In this document: piece after piece, positions 1 through 12,144 of the stretch | Numbering within the stretch: position 1 is the first letter of the stretch | Layout: each line of letters opens with the position of its first letter | Source: Andrena cerasifolii | Lineage: Eukaryota; Arthropoda; Insecta; Hymenoptera; Andrenidae | Direction of reading: 5' to 3' | Assembly: GCF_050908995.1 (NCBI RefSeq) | Contig: NC_135120.1 | Location: forward strand, 9,747,433 to 9,811,432 | DNA: 64,000 nucleotides | The notes under the pieces: model-generated | Databases searched by the model: none | What the model saw: only the letters and a program-made list of their open reading frames with translations | Told to the model about the DNA's origin: nothing | Program-made: the position numbers and the translations under genes

Positions 1-396
1 CTCTGGGTGCCCGCTGATTTTCGCTGCTGAATCGCGATGGCCGAAGCTGTTATTACAATGTTGCGCGTTTCTTACGGTGAGCGGCACCTCGCCTGGCGTC
101 GGCGTGTTCTCGCGCCGGGCTATTCGCGGTTGTTTTGCACAGTTCCAGGAAGATATTTCCTGCGAGGCAACGAAACGCTCCTCGAACGATTAATTTGTAA
201 ATGAACCAAGCTCCGAGTTCGCTTTGTGCAAAACTTTAAGTGCAGCTTTTGAAATCCCGCTTCACTGAAACTTTTGAGTGCTTTCGTACGAATTCTGTTA
301 GGTACTTGGGCTCCGAAATTAAATTATTGCTGCGCGTGTGTATCTCGATAATAAAACCTAAGTATTTTGAATAAACAATATTTGCTAAATGTAGAA
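1..396. other. Non-coding sequence, no feature recognised
   Basis: Mixed-composition DNA, CpG-rich at the left and AT-rich toward the right. I see no ORF of note, no terminal inverted repeat and no tRNA-like fold. It ends where a LINE-type (AAT)n tail begins. Confidence 0.5.
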
Positions 397-640
397 AATA
401 ATAATAATAATAATAATAATAAATGAGTTTATTGCACCATTACAATTAAAAGTACAATGGCGAGTAGGCGAGATTCAGCATTAACTGCTGCTCTACAACC
501 TAACTTAAAAATTTGTTGGGAGATAAAAGAAAAGGAAAGAAAACAAATAGACTAACATTAAATAAAATAAAATAAAATAACTAGGAACAAGATAAGAATA
601 AGAAAAAGCCATTTACATAGGGAACCGTGAGAGGATGAAA
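397..640 (-). mobile_element. 3' tail of a non-LTR retrotransposon (LINE), 5' truncated
   Basis: Read on the minus strand, the fragment ends in a GCAATAAA polyadenylation-like motif (RC at about 429-436), about ten bases, then a run of TTA triplets (397-422 on the + strand as AAT repeats). The same AATAAA-plus-(TAA)n ending occurs at 61366-61406 (+) and 41957-41990 (-), so I read all three as LINE 3' ends. The inner boundary near 640 is a guess. I found no coding sequence in it and no clear target duplication. It could instead be a plain AAT microsatellite beside a chance AATAAA. Confidence 0.5.
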
Positions 641-939
641 GAACGAGCACTCAGCTTAAATGAAGCAAACGATGACAGAGAACGTATATTAGACGGAATG
701 AGGTTATAATAATAGGAAGATATGTAGGAGAAGGCACAGGCAAATCAAAACAGCGTCTCGTTGTCATAGAGCCGCTAGAGCGCATGGACAAATTCAGGAT
801 TTATTGAATCCCGTAGTGTCTTCAGCTTATGTTCGTGTCCATCGATCGATCTTTATATGCTCGGCACTGCGTTTATTGAATAATAGCGGAAGCTCGGGGT
901 GGGAAATAATGTAGCAGAGTGATTTCAGAGCCTGCAATT

Positions 940-971
940 CGTTTGATTCTATGAATTATGAATTATGAATT
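940..971. repeat. Short tandem repeat, ATGAATT unit
   Basis: Three near-perfect copies of a 7-bp ATGAATT unit lie in tandem around 949-970. This is an ordinary short repeat without other structure. Confidence 0.6.
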
Positions 972-1197
972 CCTCCATTTTCACAAGGTTTATTGAAATT
1001 TACATGCAACGCTGATTCTGACTTCGGCGTGCCCGAGGGCTTGCTTGGAGTCAAAGGGTTGATGTGCGGTCGTTGAGGGTTCTTTTCGGTTGATTGCTCT
1101 TTTTCCTTGGTTATGCAAATGGATGGGGCACGTTACGGAGCCCCGGGCATTTTTCGAATACACTGCTCTAAATAATTGAAGGATCTCGTTGTTGCAG

Positions 1198-1245
1198 GAT
1201 TAATCAAGTATCAGATTCCAGGGAGCACGATCTACAAGCTTCCAG
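1198..1245 (+). other. Possible 48-nt exon
   Basis: A TTGTTGCAG acceptor (ending 1197) and a CCAG/GTACAG donor (GT at 1246) bound a 48-nt segment that is a multiple of three and open in one frame, encoding part of IKYQIPGSTIYKLPG. The polypyrimidine tract before the acceptor is weak. The intron to the next acceptor at 1289 would be only 44 nt, short for an insect, so this exon and the recursive-splice site may be alternatives. I do not recognise the peptide. It may well be chance. Confidence 0.2.
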
Positions 1246-1257
1246 GTACAGATGAGT

Positions 1258-1295
1258 TACTAACGACATTCGTTTCTTTTTTGTTTCAGGTGAGT
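1258..1295 (+). promoter_or_regulatory. Recursive-splice-like site (ratchet point)
   Basis: A branch-point consensus TACTAAC (1258-1264) is followed by a pyrimidine-rich tract and TTTCAG (AG at 1288-1289), and GTGAGT begins at once (1290-1295). An acceptor fused to a donor with no exon between is the arrangement of insect recursive splice sites, which remove giant introns in steps. All elements are on the + strand at usual spacing, with the branch A about 26 nt before the cut. If real, this position is inside a long + strand intron. A second site of the same form is at 37595/37596. Junction reads would settle it. Confidence 0.45.
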
Positions 1296-1299
1296 CTAA

Positions 1300-3370
1300 G
1301 AGCATGGAACTTTGATGTTGGCAAACAACCATGGTTTATTATCCCATTAAGAAGCAAGCTGAGACGGTAACGTAAAAATATGCACGGAACTAAATGATGT
1401 AGTCCAAAGAAAATCTATAGTTAAGCCGAGAATATGAAATGTCGTTTGTTTAAACTTTGATCAGTCATCGCTGGTTAGTTTCCTTATTCTCACGTATATT
1501 CAAGAGGGGAAAACATTTAGTAGAACACATCGATGACATAATGCACAAATATTGTGTGTCCACTTTTTGTGAAATTTGAGTTTTTATATGCAACAAATAG
1601 TTCTTGTCTGTCTCTTTATGCTGTATAAAAATCACATTTATATCTAATTCATAAATTTGTGATAAACAATAATTGTATTCATTGTATGCTTCTGGATCTT
1701 ATGTATCATTACATGTTTAAACCTATTTGTCTCGAAAACTTTAAAAGTGCACATACGATATTTGTGCACTAAGCCATTAACATCTGAGTTAATTCTTAAA
1801 AACAAAATCTGGATCTGTCAAGAACAAATTTTTCAAATCTCGCAGCAGTGCCTAAATGAAAATAAAACTTACATTAGTGGCTTACAGTTAAAAATTTCAC
1901 TGTATCCTCCAGGTGTCCCAATTTTCTTTCGGTAACAAATAATAATTTCCCTCAAAATCATAAGCCATTAATTTAAAAAAGTGTCTCAAGGAGGAAGAAT
2001 TTTTAGCCTTCAGAATATTCAAACTCCATCAAACTAGAGCCAACACCATTTCACAAAATTCCCCATAGTGTGAAACTCCACAACTACAGCACGGACATCG
2101 AGAAAAATAATTTCGTCGAATTGCTCACCGCGTCCCCGTCGCTTGGATCGTGGCGACCACGCGCCGGCGCTTCTTTCATCTCACTTCTCCCGTGGTTGCC
2201 GATCAAAGTGCAGGACACGCGGCCCGTTACGCAACGATATTGTGCAAATACGCTTTATTAAATTAATCGGCGAACATGTCGAAAGACCGCGAATCAGGCG
2301 TCCGGAGTAAAATGCAGGTTGTCTTTCCCAGCTGCGATCGATAAATTACAATGTTGTCTGGTACGGGGAGCGGCCATTACCACGCACACGTTCCACCGAG
2401 ACGTGTGCTTATCCCATAACGGGAAAGGGGAGAGAGGAGGGCAGTCGACGATCTCCAGGATCGTACGAATTGCACCGATAAAGCTTTATCGCTGATAATT
2501 ATATTTTCCGCCGCTTCGTAATCTATATACCGGAGCAAAAGCCGTCCCCCCATTTCCCCTGCGCGTGTTTCATTGATTTCCCCCGGTAATCGCGAACAAA
2601 CAGGATAGATCTGTCCGCGAGCCACCGCCGCCGCCTAGATACCGCAACCCGCTGACGTTTATCTTCGACGCAGACCAGCGTCCCGTTTTTCCGGCGAACG
2701 ACCGTTTTTCTTCCCGCGAGCCACCATCGCGTTGCCTTTCTTTCCCGTCAGGGACCAATTATCCTAACTGGACCGCACTTTTCTCTCTTCCTGTGTCGCA
2801 GGCTTACAGCGATATTACACGAACGCGGCATCGTGCCCCGTACGATCACCGCGGCCAGGGATCGTTTCCTAATGCTGGCTTCGTGTCTGCTCCTTTGCGC
2901 TCGAAGATATTCCGGCGATAATTCGCTCGTCTTATGCATGCGCGTTGCAGGGTACAGCTGATTAGGAATACACTTGGTTTGCCACGATGCATACAACCGT
3001 AGGCGTGGGTATGACGAGTAACAGGAACGTGTGGTTACGTTTGAGAGACTTGACGTGGCATTGAAGCCTCTACAGGCGATAATCAAGCGAAGAATTCAGT
3101 TGCAATATTCCATTTAGGTTCCTTCAAACCTAACAATCTTCCTGCAGCTTGGATGCTTTCATATATCATCGGTGTCTCGTATACCGAACCGACGTGACAA
3201 AGCGTCGACAGCATCCCTCGTCGCTTTTTTGTTAGTTTGCTCCCCCTCCAGCACCCCGTAACATTGCAACTTTGGCATTTCATCGCGCATGGTGTCAGCC
3301 GCCGTTTCCAGCATCGCTGGCAGGTCATGAGCCATGATCTTCTGGCTTTTCTAACCCAGACCTAACCCAG
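1300..3370. other. Non-coding sequence, no gene recognised
   Basis: The AT-rich part (1380-2080) has only short chance ORFs. The part from about 2100 to 3300 is CpG-rich, with minus-strand ORFs full of arginine and serine that I take as chance. No terminal repeats or RNA folds stand out. Confidence 0.5.
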
Positions 3371-3638
3371 AACTTTGAAGGGTGGTTTCATCTTTTAAAC
3401 GCGCAGACGGGCTAAAACAAAATGACACCTATTTCTTATTTTTTGATCCTCTAAAACATATCCAAAAACCAAAGCAATCGGAGGCGGACACCTGAAAATC
3501 TTATAACTTCGAGGGGTGGTTTTACCCCCTAAATATGGCAACGGGCCGCTATAAAAAAACACGTATTTCTTATTTTTCGGTTTTCTAAACCATATCCAAA
3601 AACCAAAGCAATCGGAGGCGGACACCTAAAAACTTCTC
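3371..3638. repeat. Two tandem copies of a 134-bp repeat
   Basis: Copy one (3371-3504) and copy two (3505-about 3638) share an AACTTnGA(A/G)GGGTGGTTT start, a middle with TTTCTTATTTTT, and a strongly conserved end containing CATATCCAAAAACCAAAGCA and then GGAGGCGGACACCT. The reverse complement of the end (TTTTTGGATATGTTTT) resembles 60930-60945 in the foldback element there, which suggests a shared transposon superfamily. Chance ORFs run across both copies on the minus strand. Confidence 0.7.
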
Positions 3639-3639
3639 C

Positions 3640-5029
3640 TTGTAAATTAGGTCTCGAGACAAAAATTCTCTTCTTCTTCTTCTTCACCATTGCTCCTTGT
3701 AGTCGTGTTCCTTCTACTTGCTTTCATCCCCCATCGCTGTGTGCACCCAGACACGTCATTTACTCCTGTTATTTACCAGTTTCCCAGTTCACCCCAGCTC
3801 AAGTCTCACCCGAACAGAGTCTAACGCCTGCTCGTCGTAGCTGGAGGGTACTTGGGTTCATTCCCCATTCCGGGGACCGTCCGTCTACGATCGCCGTTAG
3901 AACAACCTTCGCATCACCATCCGCGTCTATCGACCGCAGTTCCCGTGCGACGTCCGCGACGCCCCCATTATCATAACCGGAAGGCGACCAGCGTCACGTG
4001 TTATTACAGGGTTATGCAAACACGCGACGCGCGGTAGTTCATTAAGTTCTCGCGGACGGGCGATCCTCTCCCTCCTCTGTCGCGAGATGTAATTTACAAA
4101 TTACAATGTCGCTTGGCGGCGACGACGACGTCACTGGGCCCGTACACGAGGCATAATGTGGACGGACACCTGTGCCGTGCGCAATCGCCAGAGGCGCCAG
4201 CGACTCTGCTGGCAGGCCGTTCCGAGCACTGGCATCGGAGAAAGGAACCAGGAGAGAGAGAGAGAGAGGAGGGAACGTGCACGAGGGAGTGCATGGATAC
4301 TGAGAGGGTTACGTAGCGTGGTCAGGTACCCGGTATATGCCTATACACCCACACCGGGCGAGAAGCGGCGGTTCACTTTCCGTTTCGTTCTCCCTCCGAC
4401 CTTTTTCTTCCTCCTTATACTAACTCCTCTTTCCCGTTCGATAGACCACTGTGTCTGCCTTTCGTTCTGGTCTTCCTTCTACATTGCCCATGATTAACAT
4501 TGGATCATAATGATTAATACTTGGATTATGCCAGTGTTACCTGGTCACCGTACCAGACGAATTTAAACAATGGGCTTCAGGCAGTTTGGTATTTTCTGCG
4601 CTCGGTTGCATGCAGGATAGGGTATTGTGTAGGTAGAAACTATGAGGTTTCGAAACAAGAGGCTCTTTTTGGGGAGGTTTTCAGGCTTCTTGTTGCTGAA
4701 ACCTCAAACCTGTAAACTTGGTAAACTCTCGCTGCTTTTACGACCAACTAGGTACAGTATGTATCGTCGCAGACCAGAAATAGGCAAACAATTATTTGAA
4801 ATAGAAATTTGTGTACGAAAAATTTAGTTCAAATAATTTTTTGCCCTTCTCTGTCGCAGACCTCTGCGCAAGTAGAAACAGTAAACAATAGACAGACATC
4901 TCGACCCAGTTGTAAACACTTCAACGCGCGCATACTCGAGGTACATACACTCAAAATTGATTTCCGCCACAAGGAAGACTGGAGGACCATCTTTGCATCT
5001 TACTATCTATATTTATACCCACCTCTTCA
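3640..5029. other. Non-coding sequence with TTC and GA microsatellites
   Basis: A (TTC)n tract lies at about 3667-3685 and a (GA)n tract at 4253-4270. The ORFs around 4094-4500 read the GA tract as arginine/glutamate runs on one strand and serine/leucine on the other, which is a low-complexity effect. One imperfect hairpin (4643-4706) is listed separately. Confidence 0.5.
4643..4706 (+). other. Imperfect 64-nt hairpin
   Basis: The left arm (TGAGGTTTCGAAACAAGAG, from 4643) pairs with the right arm ending TTGCTGAAACCTCA at 4706, about 19 of 22 positions, around a loop near 20 nt. Size and imperfect pairing resemble an insect microRNA precursor, but I recognise no known mature microRNA. It may be a chance fold; small-RNA data would decide. 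Confidence 0.25.
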
Positions 5030-5033
5030 TTAA

Positions 5034-5449
5034 CCCTTCGTTGACACTCTGGGTGTGAGCCACCCATAAGCTGATTTTAACGCTCTGTACCTTCTATATG
5101 CAAAATGAATACCTTTTCTCCAAAGCTCACTTACAAACTATTTTTTCTCTCAAAATATTATATCCGAACAACAGCTCTGTAGATTTTTAGCTTCTAATAT
5201 TGAAAATTGTAAAAGTTACAACTATTTAAAGATTTTCTTCGTTTTTTCTCGACATGTGGTAATCTAGAATTTTTTTTACAAAAACCTTGATTAAATTTCA
5301 ATGAGAAAACTATTGGAATATATTCTAGAGACCTTAAAACTGATCCATGATTTTTTTTATAACGATTGGATTCTTCAGATAATAATGGCAGTTGTTAAAA
5401 AATTATGTATGTCAAGGTTGATCAAAAAAGGAGGTGTGTCAACGAAGGG
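5034..5449. mobile_element. piggyBac-like MITE (TTAA target duplication)
   Basis: TTAA (5030-5033 and 5450-5453) flanks a 416-bp element whose ends are perfect 14-bp inverted repeats, CCCTTCGTTGACAC at the left and its complement at the right. TTAA duplication with CCC...GGG ends is typical of the piggyBac superfamily. The interior is AT-rich with no transposase coding, so this is a non-autonomous copy. A second MITE starts six bases beyond its right end. Confidence 0.85.
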
Positions 5450-5455
5450 TTAAAC

Positions 5456-5692
5456 GCCATCCTTAAATTACTTAAGGTTTTTTTGGGGGGATCGCGAATT
5501 TCTTACGTTTTCTTACGGGGCGGAAGTCAGGTAGCTTCTTACTTAATATTTTTGTTACATAATTTTCAATATAAGTAGCCTAAAAATGGGAGGGAGTTGA
5601 AATTTAAATGCTTACGAATTCTTATACCTACTGGGGGAAGAAAGGGGTAAGAAATCGCAAAAATTACCCTTACGTAATTTAAGGAAGGCCCC
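5456..5692. mobile_element. Small TIR element (MITE)
   Basis: The left end (GCCATCCTTAAATTACTTAA, from 5456) matches the reverse complement of the right end (ending at about 5692) at about 20 of 22 positions. Similarity resumes further in at GCGAATTTCTTAC, giving arms near 45 bp. The interior has no ORF. I could not fix the target duplication. It abuts the TTAA element on its left, so one may have inserted beside or into the other. Confidence 0.65.
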
Positions 5693-5699
5693 TTACAAT

Positions 5700-8422
5700 A
5701 GTAAGCCATCATTGCTCCACCCACCCTTACAAATCTCTGCCTCCATCCCCAACAATTAAATGATGTCGACGCCTCCTCGAACCTTCAAATGCTGAATTCC
5801 CCACCGCGACATTAAACAGTCGATCGTTCTAGTACCCTCGGTGTTGTTTGGAGAACGTAATGACTCGATACCGCGAGATTTATGCGGCAGATTTTTGCCA
5901 GCGGTTAAAGGGAGGCGGACGCGTTTCGCAAGCCGGGTATCACGTTGGCGTTAAATTCGAAACGATCGCGGCGCGTAGGCATAATTGCGGGTACATCGGC
6001 GGGGAAGCGATGATTATTAAGTAAGAGACACCTGTCAACCTGAACGGTGGGCCCGCGGTTTGCGAAATCGCGGCGCAGAAAGTATCGGTTCGCGCGCGCT
6101 CGCCGCCGCGACCGGCTCTGCCTCTGACAACCGCTGATTTCATTCTGCGAGGTGTCAGAACCGATTTACGACGCGACAGGAATGTCGATAACCCGGCTGG
6201 GCGCCGAACTCATTTTCTTCGCGGCGGTGTAGAAACGCGCGGCACGCATGATTTGATCGCGCTTTTTCCCCGCGCTTTCCACTTAACCGCCCCCTCGCAC
6301 GTTGGGGTACGAAACGACCAATTTCTTCCAGCTTTCATTGCTACTCAATGGTGAAGAAGGATTCTTGCGGAGGAATTTTCAAACAGGCACTTGAAAGCAG
6401 TGGACAGTTTTTACGAATTCTTTGAAAAATTCTTTGGATCCTTGGTGCCATAGGTAGGCTAGGGTAGTTTAGAGATCTCGATGAAAAAGAAATGCACACT
6501 ATGCACCAGTGGCCCACGATATTTACCGATGACGAGACTTTTATTATACGGGATAAAAGGGCCTTTAAAGCTGAAATTATGGAGAATATTACACAGCTAT
6601 TATTTTTCTATAACTGAATATCGCAATTTAGTTGTCTCATCACTTTTTACAGCTCTACCAAATATGTAAATTTCCACCCTGGCACGGAAGGTGTTAAACA
6701 TTTTCAGTTGTAGTGAATGTTTCTTCAATTTCGAATTGAAGATCTCCACAGCCATAGAACGTAGACCGACCTACCTCATAATTGCATTAGCTTTTACAAC
6801 GAGCGATTTTCCCTCGACTCTCAAACGCGTACTGCTTTATAGACCCATTTAGAGTTGCACAGGATCGCATTCAGTAGCCGATTTTCCCTCAGCCGTTTCT
6901 CGTGTCTCCTGTTCTAATGATAGAACGGGCTGCTGAAGTGTAACGCCGCAGCGCACCCGCGCCCATGAGATATAAAACGGGGTTTTTCTCGCCTGGGATA
7001 AGGTCGACTCCTGGCTAGGCGTGGTAGATCAGGGCCCACCTTTCCACGGCAGCTATCCCTCGATAGAGGGGGGGAGGGAGAGAGAGGGACTCGCATTGTT
7101 CTCCGCGTTTATGTGCAAATACGAAGGTTGCGATATTAAAAGGCACAGGGAGAAAAATTCCACCCGTGGCGCGGAGATAGTCGTAAATTTTCACGGTAAT
7201 GATTATTTACAACCGGTACCCATGCCGCGTTACGGGCGCGGTGTCGTGACCCGAAGGGACAGTTAACATTTAATAACATTTCAATTACATGTCGCTGACT
7301 GTGCTACTTTTCTGCTCGACGCCCGCTAAATCACGCGTTATTGAGCGCGGAATGCGCACGCACAATACCTGCCAATGGTAAACACCTTTCGCGCCGGACG
7401 GTGTTGTAAATTAAGCGTACTAAGGGTAAAATAACGTGCGAGGAGAACGTATTAGATCGTGGTGCAAATAACTTCCATTTCTTTTCTCTCCAGTTCCAAT
7501 CCTGTGATACACGTTTGTTGGCATAAATCTGCACTGGCATACTGAAATTGAATTTCTCCCGAATATAGGGGAGCACACGGATTTGTAGGGGTAGACGTTG
7601 AGTTCTCCTTCATTTGAAGATCAGTTTAACTTAATTCAATTTGATCATCACTGGTAGAATTCTTCTCGTTTCAGTTATTCAGAAAAGTTAAAAAAAAAGG
7701 GTGGTGGTCGATTCATGCCACCCTTGCTTCTAATCTGCTATTTTATTTAAATTTTCCTTCGGTGTATTTCACTCGTCACGCGCGCACCAGCTTTTGCCAA
7801 ACGGCAGGCATGATGTATGGCTGGTCGCAGGGGAGTGCTTAGAGATCGCTGTCTCGAGCCCCAGAATAAATCAGCGGATCGTTCGTGATCGATGCCCACG
7901 TATCGGTATATCATAGAGCGTCCCGACAGGATAATAACAGGTTACTTAAGGATTCCGTGGAACAGTGGGATTGTTTCGTAGCCGGCGATAACGCACGCGT
8001 GACATTGCATACAATGGAGAGAGGCGCTCTTTCCATCTCCATCGATGAGGCATGCGTCGCCCTCCTCTGGGATTATAAATCTGCGGCAAAGGACGCTATG
8101 GACGACTTAGAGTGTCGTTTTTCTCGCCCCGGATAAGGGGCCAGTATACACGCCTAGGCGTGGTAGATCAGGCACGATGTAACTCACCGCGACAGCGAAT
8201 CCTCTGAAACTCGCATTGTTCGTCGTTCGGTCGCGATAGAAGTACAGGGTGTACTGGAACTGTTGGTCCAAACTTGAAGCAGATCGTTGTAGTCAAATGT
8301 AACTTACCAGGAAACAGCGCGAACCCGCACTCACCGATTGGAACGCAACTTTGAGGGTTTATAGAGTGACTCAAGGTAAGAACAACGGCACTTTTCATTC
8401 GTGCCCGATCGCTCTTTAACGG
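5700..8422. other. Non-coding sequence, CpG-rich patches
   Basis: CpG-rich blocks (about 5750-6330 and 6780-7330) alternate with AT-rich ones. All ORFs are under 90 codons with unlikely compositions. I see no element ends, arrays or RNA folds. Confidence 0.5.
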
Positions 8423-8424
8423 TA

Positions 8425-8823
8425 GGGGAGACCGGGGCTAGTTGATACGTTTTCCAGTTTTCAATTTTTTTCATTTTTGTTTGAATTAATTACTTGATAA
8501 CAAATATGCTAAAATATACTTGGCTCTTTCCTCTTTAATATATTGTAAATGAAAAGTTGAGAAAATACATACAAAATGAATGAAAAAATGTTATTTGGGC
8601 GATCAATTTGGATGTATCGAAACTATTTACTTTTTCTCTATATAAACGAAAACAGTTAAAAAACGATTGTTAACGTCAATGTACACACACGTACGCTGGA
8701 TCGTAGGAAAGAATTGAGCAACAATCATCATGTATCTCGCTCAAATGGAGCTACATATATACGGTATAGAGATAATTCGTCTGTATCAACTTGCCCCCTG
8801 TATCAAATAGCCCCGGTCTCCCC
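8425..8823. mobile_element. TA-flanked MITE, 399 bp
   Basis: TA dinucleotides (8423-8424 and 8824-8825) flank 24-bp inverted ends beginning GGGGAGACCGGGGCTA with one mismatch. The right end carries a second inner copy of the TTGATAC motif. TA duplication points to the Tc1/mariner type. The AT-rich interior has no transposase ORF. Confidence 0.85.
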
Positions 8824-8825
8824 TA

Positions 8826-10040
8826 CCCTCCGGTGCAAAACGCTTGAAAAATACGCGATTTTCATAAATTAAAAAAAAGAAACTGAACGACATAGGACAG
8901 ATGCACCATTTATGGCCACTTTAAGGTATTATTTTCTACTATCTATTACCGAATACCCTGTAACGTGCGATTGTTCTAAGATGAAGAAGCTCTCTGTACG
9001 TTTCCAACAGCTTGCAAGTACCTTGCGTCCCAGAGCGTTTTCTCAGGAAACGCGCTCTAAAAGAATCCAACCATAAAAGCGCTCGGCTCGGCATGCTGTA
9101 GGTTCCTCGACGAGAGCGTACCCATAGCACCGTGACCACGTACCACTGACTCACTAATACAATCAGGTGCGCCAGAGACCGAGTTATCTACTTCCAAGCG
9201 GAAGATAAATTTGTCTGCCCGCGACTTTCTGTCTCGGGACACTCCCGGGACGCTCGCGAATGGTTTCACGAGCGCTCTCCAACTCGGCGCTTATTACCGG
9301 CGCGACATGTAACCCCAGACGGTGGAACACGGCGCGCGAGGCCAAAGTTGGTCGTGACGGCTCCGGTACACCCTGCACTCTTACAGGGGAGCCGGACGTT
9401 TCTGCTGGGCGCGTGAGGGATCTGCCCCATCTGTGTCGGGCGGATAGTGTGTCGCGCTCCCGGTGCATAAATCTAAATGAGCCTGTGTATTAGCGATACC
9501 GCGAGCTCTCTGTTGCCAGATGAACGTCGCAGATACCGCCGCCGCAGCGCCGAGATTCTGAAGGCATCTATGTGGTATCTGTGTTCCGTGTAAGATCACG
9601 ATCCACCTCGAAGAAAGTCCTCGATCGGAGATAAGCGCCGGGGCTGTACGTTTCGAAACAGCCTCGAAGGACGGCGGGGCACTGAAAGCGATAATTTGTT
9701 GAATAATACACCGTGAGCTGTGTGCAAAAGCGGGTCGGGCGGCCGGCAAGAATTTCCTGAAACGAATCGGGCGCCCCGCGGGCGACGACGCCCGTGCGCG
9801 TCCCCCTGCTCTGTTTCAAGGCGAGGGGACAGGTTCATTGTTGCGGGGGCGAGGTGAAATTGGGAAACAGCCTGGGATCGTGACTGTGAACCGAGAGCCC
9901 AGCGAACACGGCTGCCTTCGGTTGGTGGCTCAAGCTTGGGCTGGATTCTGTATGCGTGGTTTTTGTCGGTTGCTCCGGTGTACAGTTGGAAATTCGATAT
10001 AGTTTAGGGGGAGATGACGGTTTGAAGATTGCTGTGGAAA
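8826..10040. other. Non-coding CpG-rich sequence
   Basis: ORFs between 8939 and 9838 overlap on both strands with arginine-, proline- and serine-rich products, as expected for chance reading of CpG-rich DNA. No family is recognised and no element ends are visible. Confidence 0.5.
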
Positions 10041-10420
10041 TTTATTTAATTATTTGTTTATTTACGGGAGAAGTCCCATTGAACAGAAAGTGGGATATAC
10101 AAAATAGAACTAAGAATAGATAGAAGAACGGAAAGAGTACAACTGGTACGGTAATAACATAACTCGACTTTGATTTGTATACAAACACATGAGCGACTAG
10201 GCAGAAGATGAGGGGTGAGCTGTAATAACTGACTTTTTAAATTAAACGCACGCGCGGAGAAATTAAGGAAATTGACTCTGTGACCTCTATTCTCGTTATA
10301 GGGTCGCGATCGGCTAGGTTCGTCCTATTTTATGATCGACAGTAGAAGAGGGGTACATAATTATATTTACGTTCTCTAACTCCACGATGTTGTATTGATT
10401 ATTTTATAAAGAAGACGATT
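10041..10420 (-). mobile_element. Possible LINE 3' tail
   Basis: Read on the minus strand, a unique stretch ends at about 10041 in AATAAACAAATAATTAAATAAA, a form seen at LINE 3' ends. A short ATT run lies at 10421-10436. There is no coding remnant and no convincing target duplication, so this is a weak call. Confidence 0.25.
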
Positions 10421-10439
10421 TATTATTATTATTATAATT

Positions 10440-12140
10440 AGAGTAGTGGGCGAAAGTAGATTAGTTCTGGTGGTGTTTTTTGATTCCTTATTTATACTTC
10501 AGTAGTACTTGAAGACCGAACCGATGTCTTCTATTAATTCCATGTTACGAGGGATGTGGCGAAAAGAAGTTGATTGGCGAGACAACTGGTGGCAGTTGAT
10601 GACGAGAATAAGGAAAAATTTCAGAGGATTACCTCGCCAAGTGAAATTTAAGTAGTATTAGTCAACGAATCACGGTCCGAACAGTCTCTGGAAGACCTGG
10701 CATGCTCGAGAGGGATCGCGGGCACGGTTAATCGATAGTACGGGCGCAGTGTCGGTAAAAAGGACAAAGAGACCCATCGACACGTCCAGCAACGAGTCTC
10801 GGGGCTAATAGTCAGCGAGTAGATCGCGATCCCCGTGCGTGGACCGACGTCGAATTGCTGACCGAATCTCGCGGCATCGCGTATCCGAGCGTACTTTAAT
10901 TGGACGATCGTAATCAGATAATGGCGGGGAATTAATAATTCCGTGGTAGAGGGGCCGCCTGGCGAAGGAAGAAAACGACCGTAGTAGCCACGGCCGATTT
11001 CCAAGAAACAGTATCTGCAGTCGACGGCTGCGGCGACTTCACCCCGATGAATCATATTTCCACTGATCGCCCGCTATCCCCCAGCTCCTCGACGATTCAC
11101 CTTTCCAATAGAAATCACAACGATGATCAACGTCTCCGATCAAAACTATCAGCGCCGTCGCGAATCCACGCCACACGCTCATCCCGATATCCCGGAGTCA
11201 TTGATACCCCTCAGCGTCAGCTGATCCAGTACCGGTTCCCTATAAAAACCGTTATCATCTATAAAACTACAACGCAACATCCACCGGTCGTAAATCGCAA
11301 CTGATCGTTCCCCTCGATCCTGATATTTTCCCTCTTCAGCGTCAACTTGATTTTCCAACTTCACTCGACGAGGAGCCGTCGATATCGGCCGCACCAGCGT
11401 CAACACGCACGCATCCGCTTCTTCTCCGTTTTCTCTGTTTCTGCGCGGCGTTCACCGCGGCTTCCATGTATCTTCCTTTCCGTCGTGCCAACTCGACGTA
11501 CCGCGTACTACGTGTCACTGTGCGGGGACGCGTCGCGTGTATCGCGTTCGCCGTATCATCGGCGCAACGGACATGAAATGTATGCGGAAAATGCTCATCG
11601 ATCGATCTTAATGATCCGCGGGGAACGCACGCGAAGGGGGTACGGAGGACGGGGGGGGCTTGGGGAGTGGATGCAACGGATGCAACGGAGCGGTCGGTCG
11701 GATCATCGTAAACGATTCTGACAAAAGGAACTACGCGGAGCGTCGTTGATCATTTCCTGCGACGTTCCGATCGAGCCGGCCCCGTCGCAGATTTATCTCA
11801 GATTAACGTGTAATGTCGCGATTACGGTTATAAATGGCTCGCTGCGCGATGCGTTAAATGCCGCGCCATCTTCCGCCGGGACGGGACCGGTGCGTGAGCG
11901 AATCGATGGAAAATGTTTGGAAAAAGTTCGCCGCCTAATGAATTCTACGTTCTCCGCGGGGATCGCGTTCCAGCCGGAAGCTCTGGGATTCTGGCTGATT
12001 TTTCGCGTGGCAAGCTTCAGTTGCTGTTTGGCGCTTGCTTTAGAAGAGGCTCTCCATAATCTCTTCAGTCTACAGAGGTGATTCGATGCAGCAGGAAAAT
12101 TTCGAGGCATCGACAGGCACAGGGGTGTTTAAAGAGTGTC
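10440..12140. other. Non-coding CpG-rich sequence
   Basis: A long CpG-rich block. ORFs of 75-135 codons overlap on both strands (for example 10648-11055 minus and 11347-11721 plus) with no recognisable domain. A G-rich run is at about 11637-11665. Confidence 0.45.
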
Positions 12141-12144
12141 TTAA

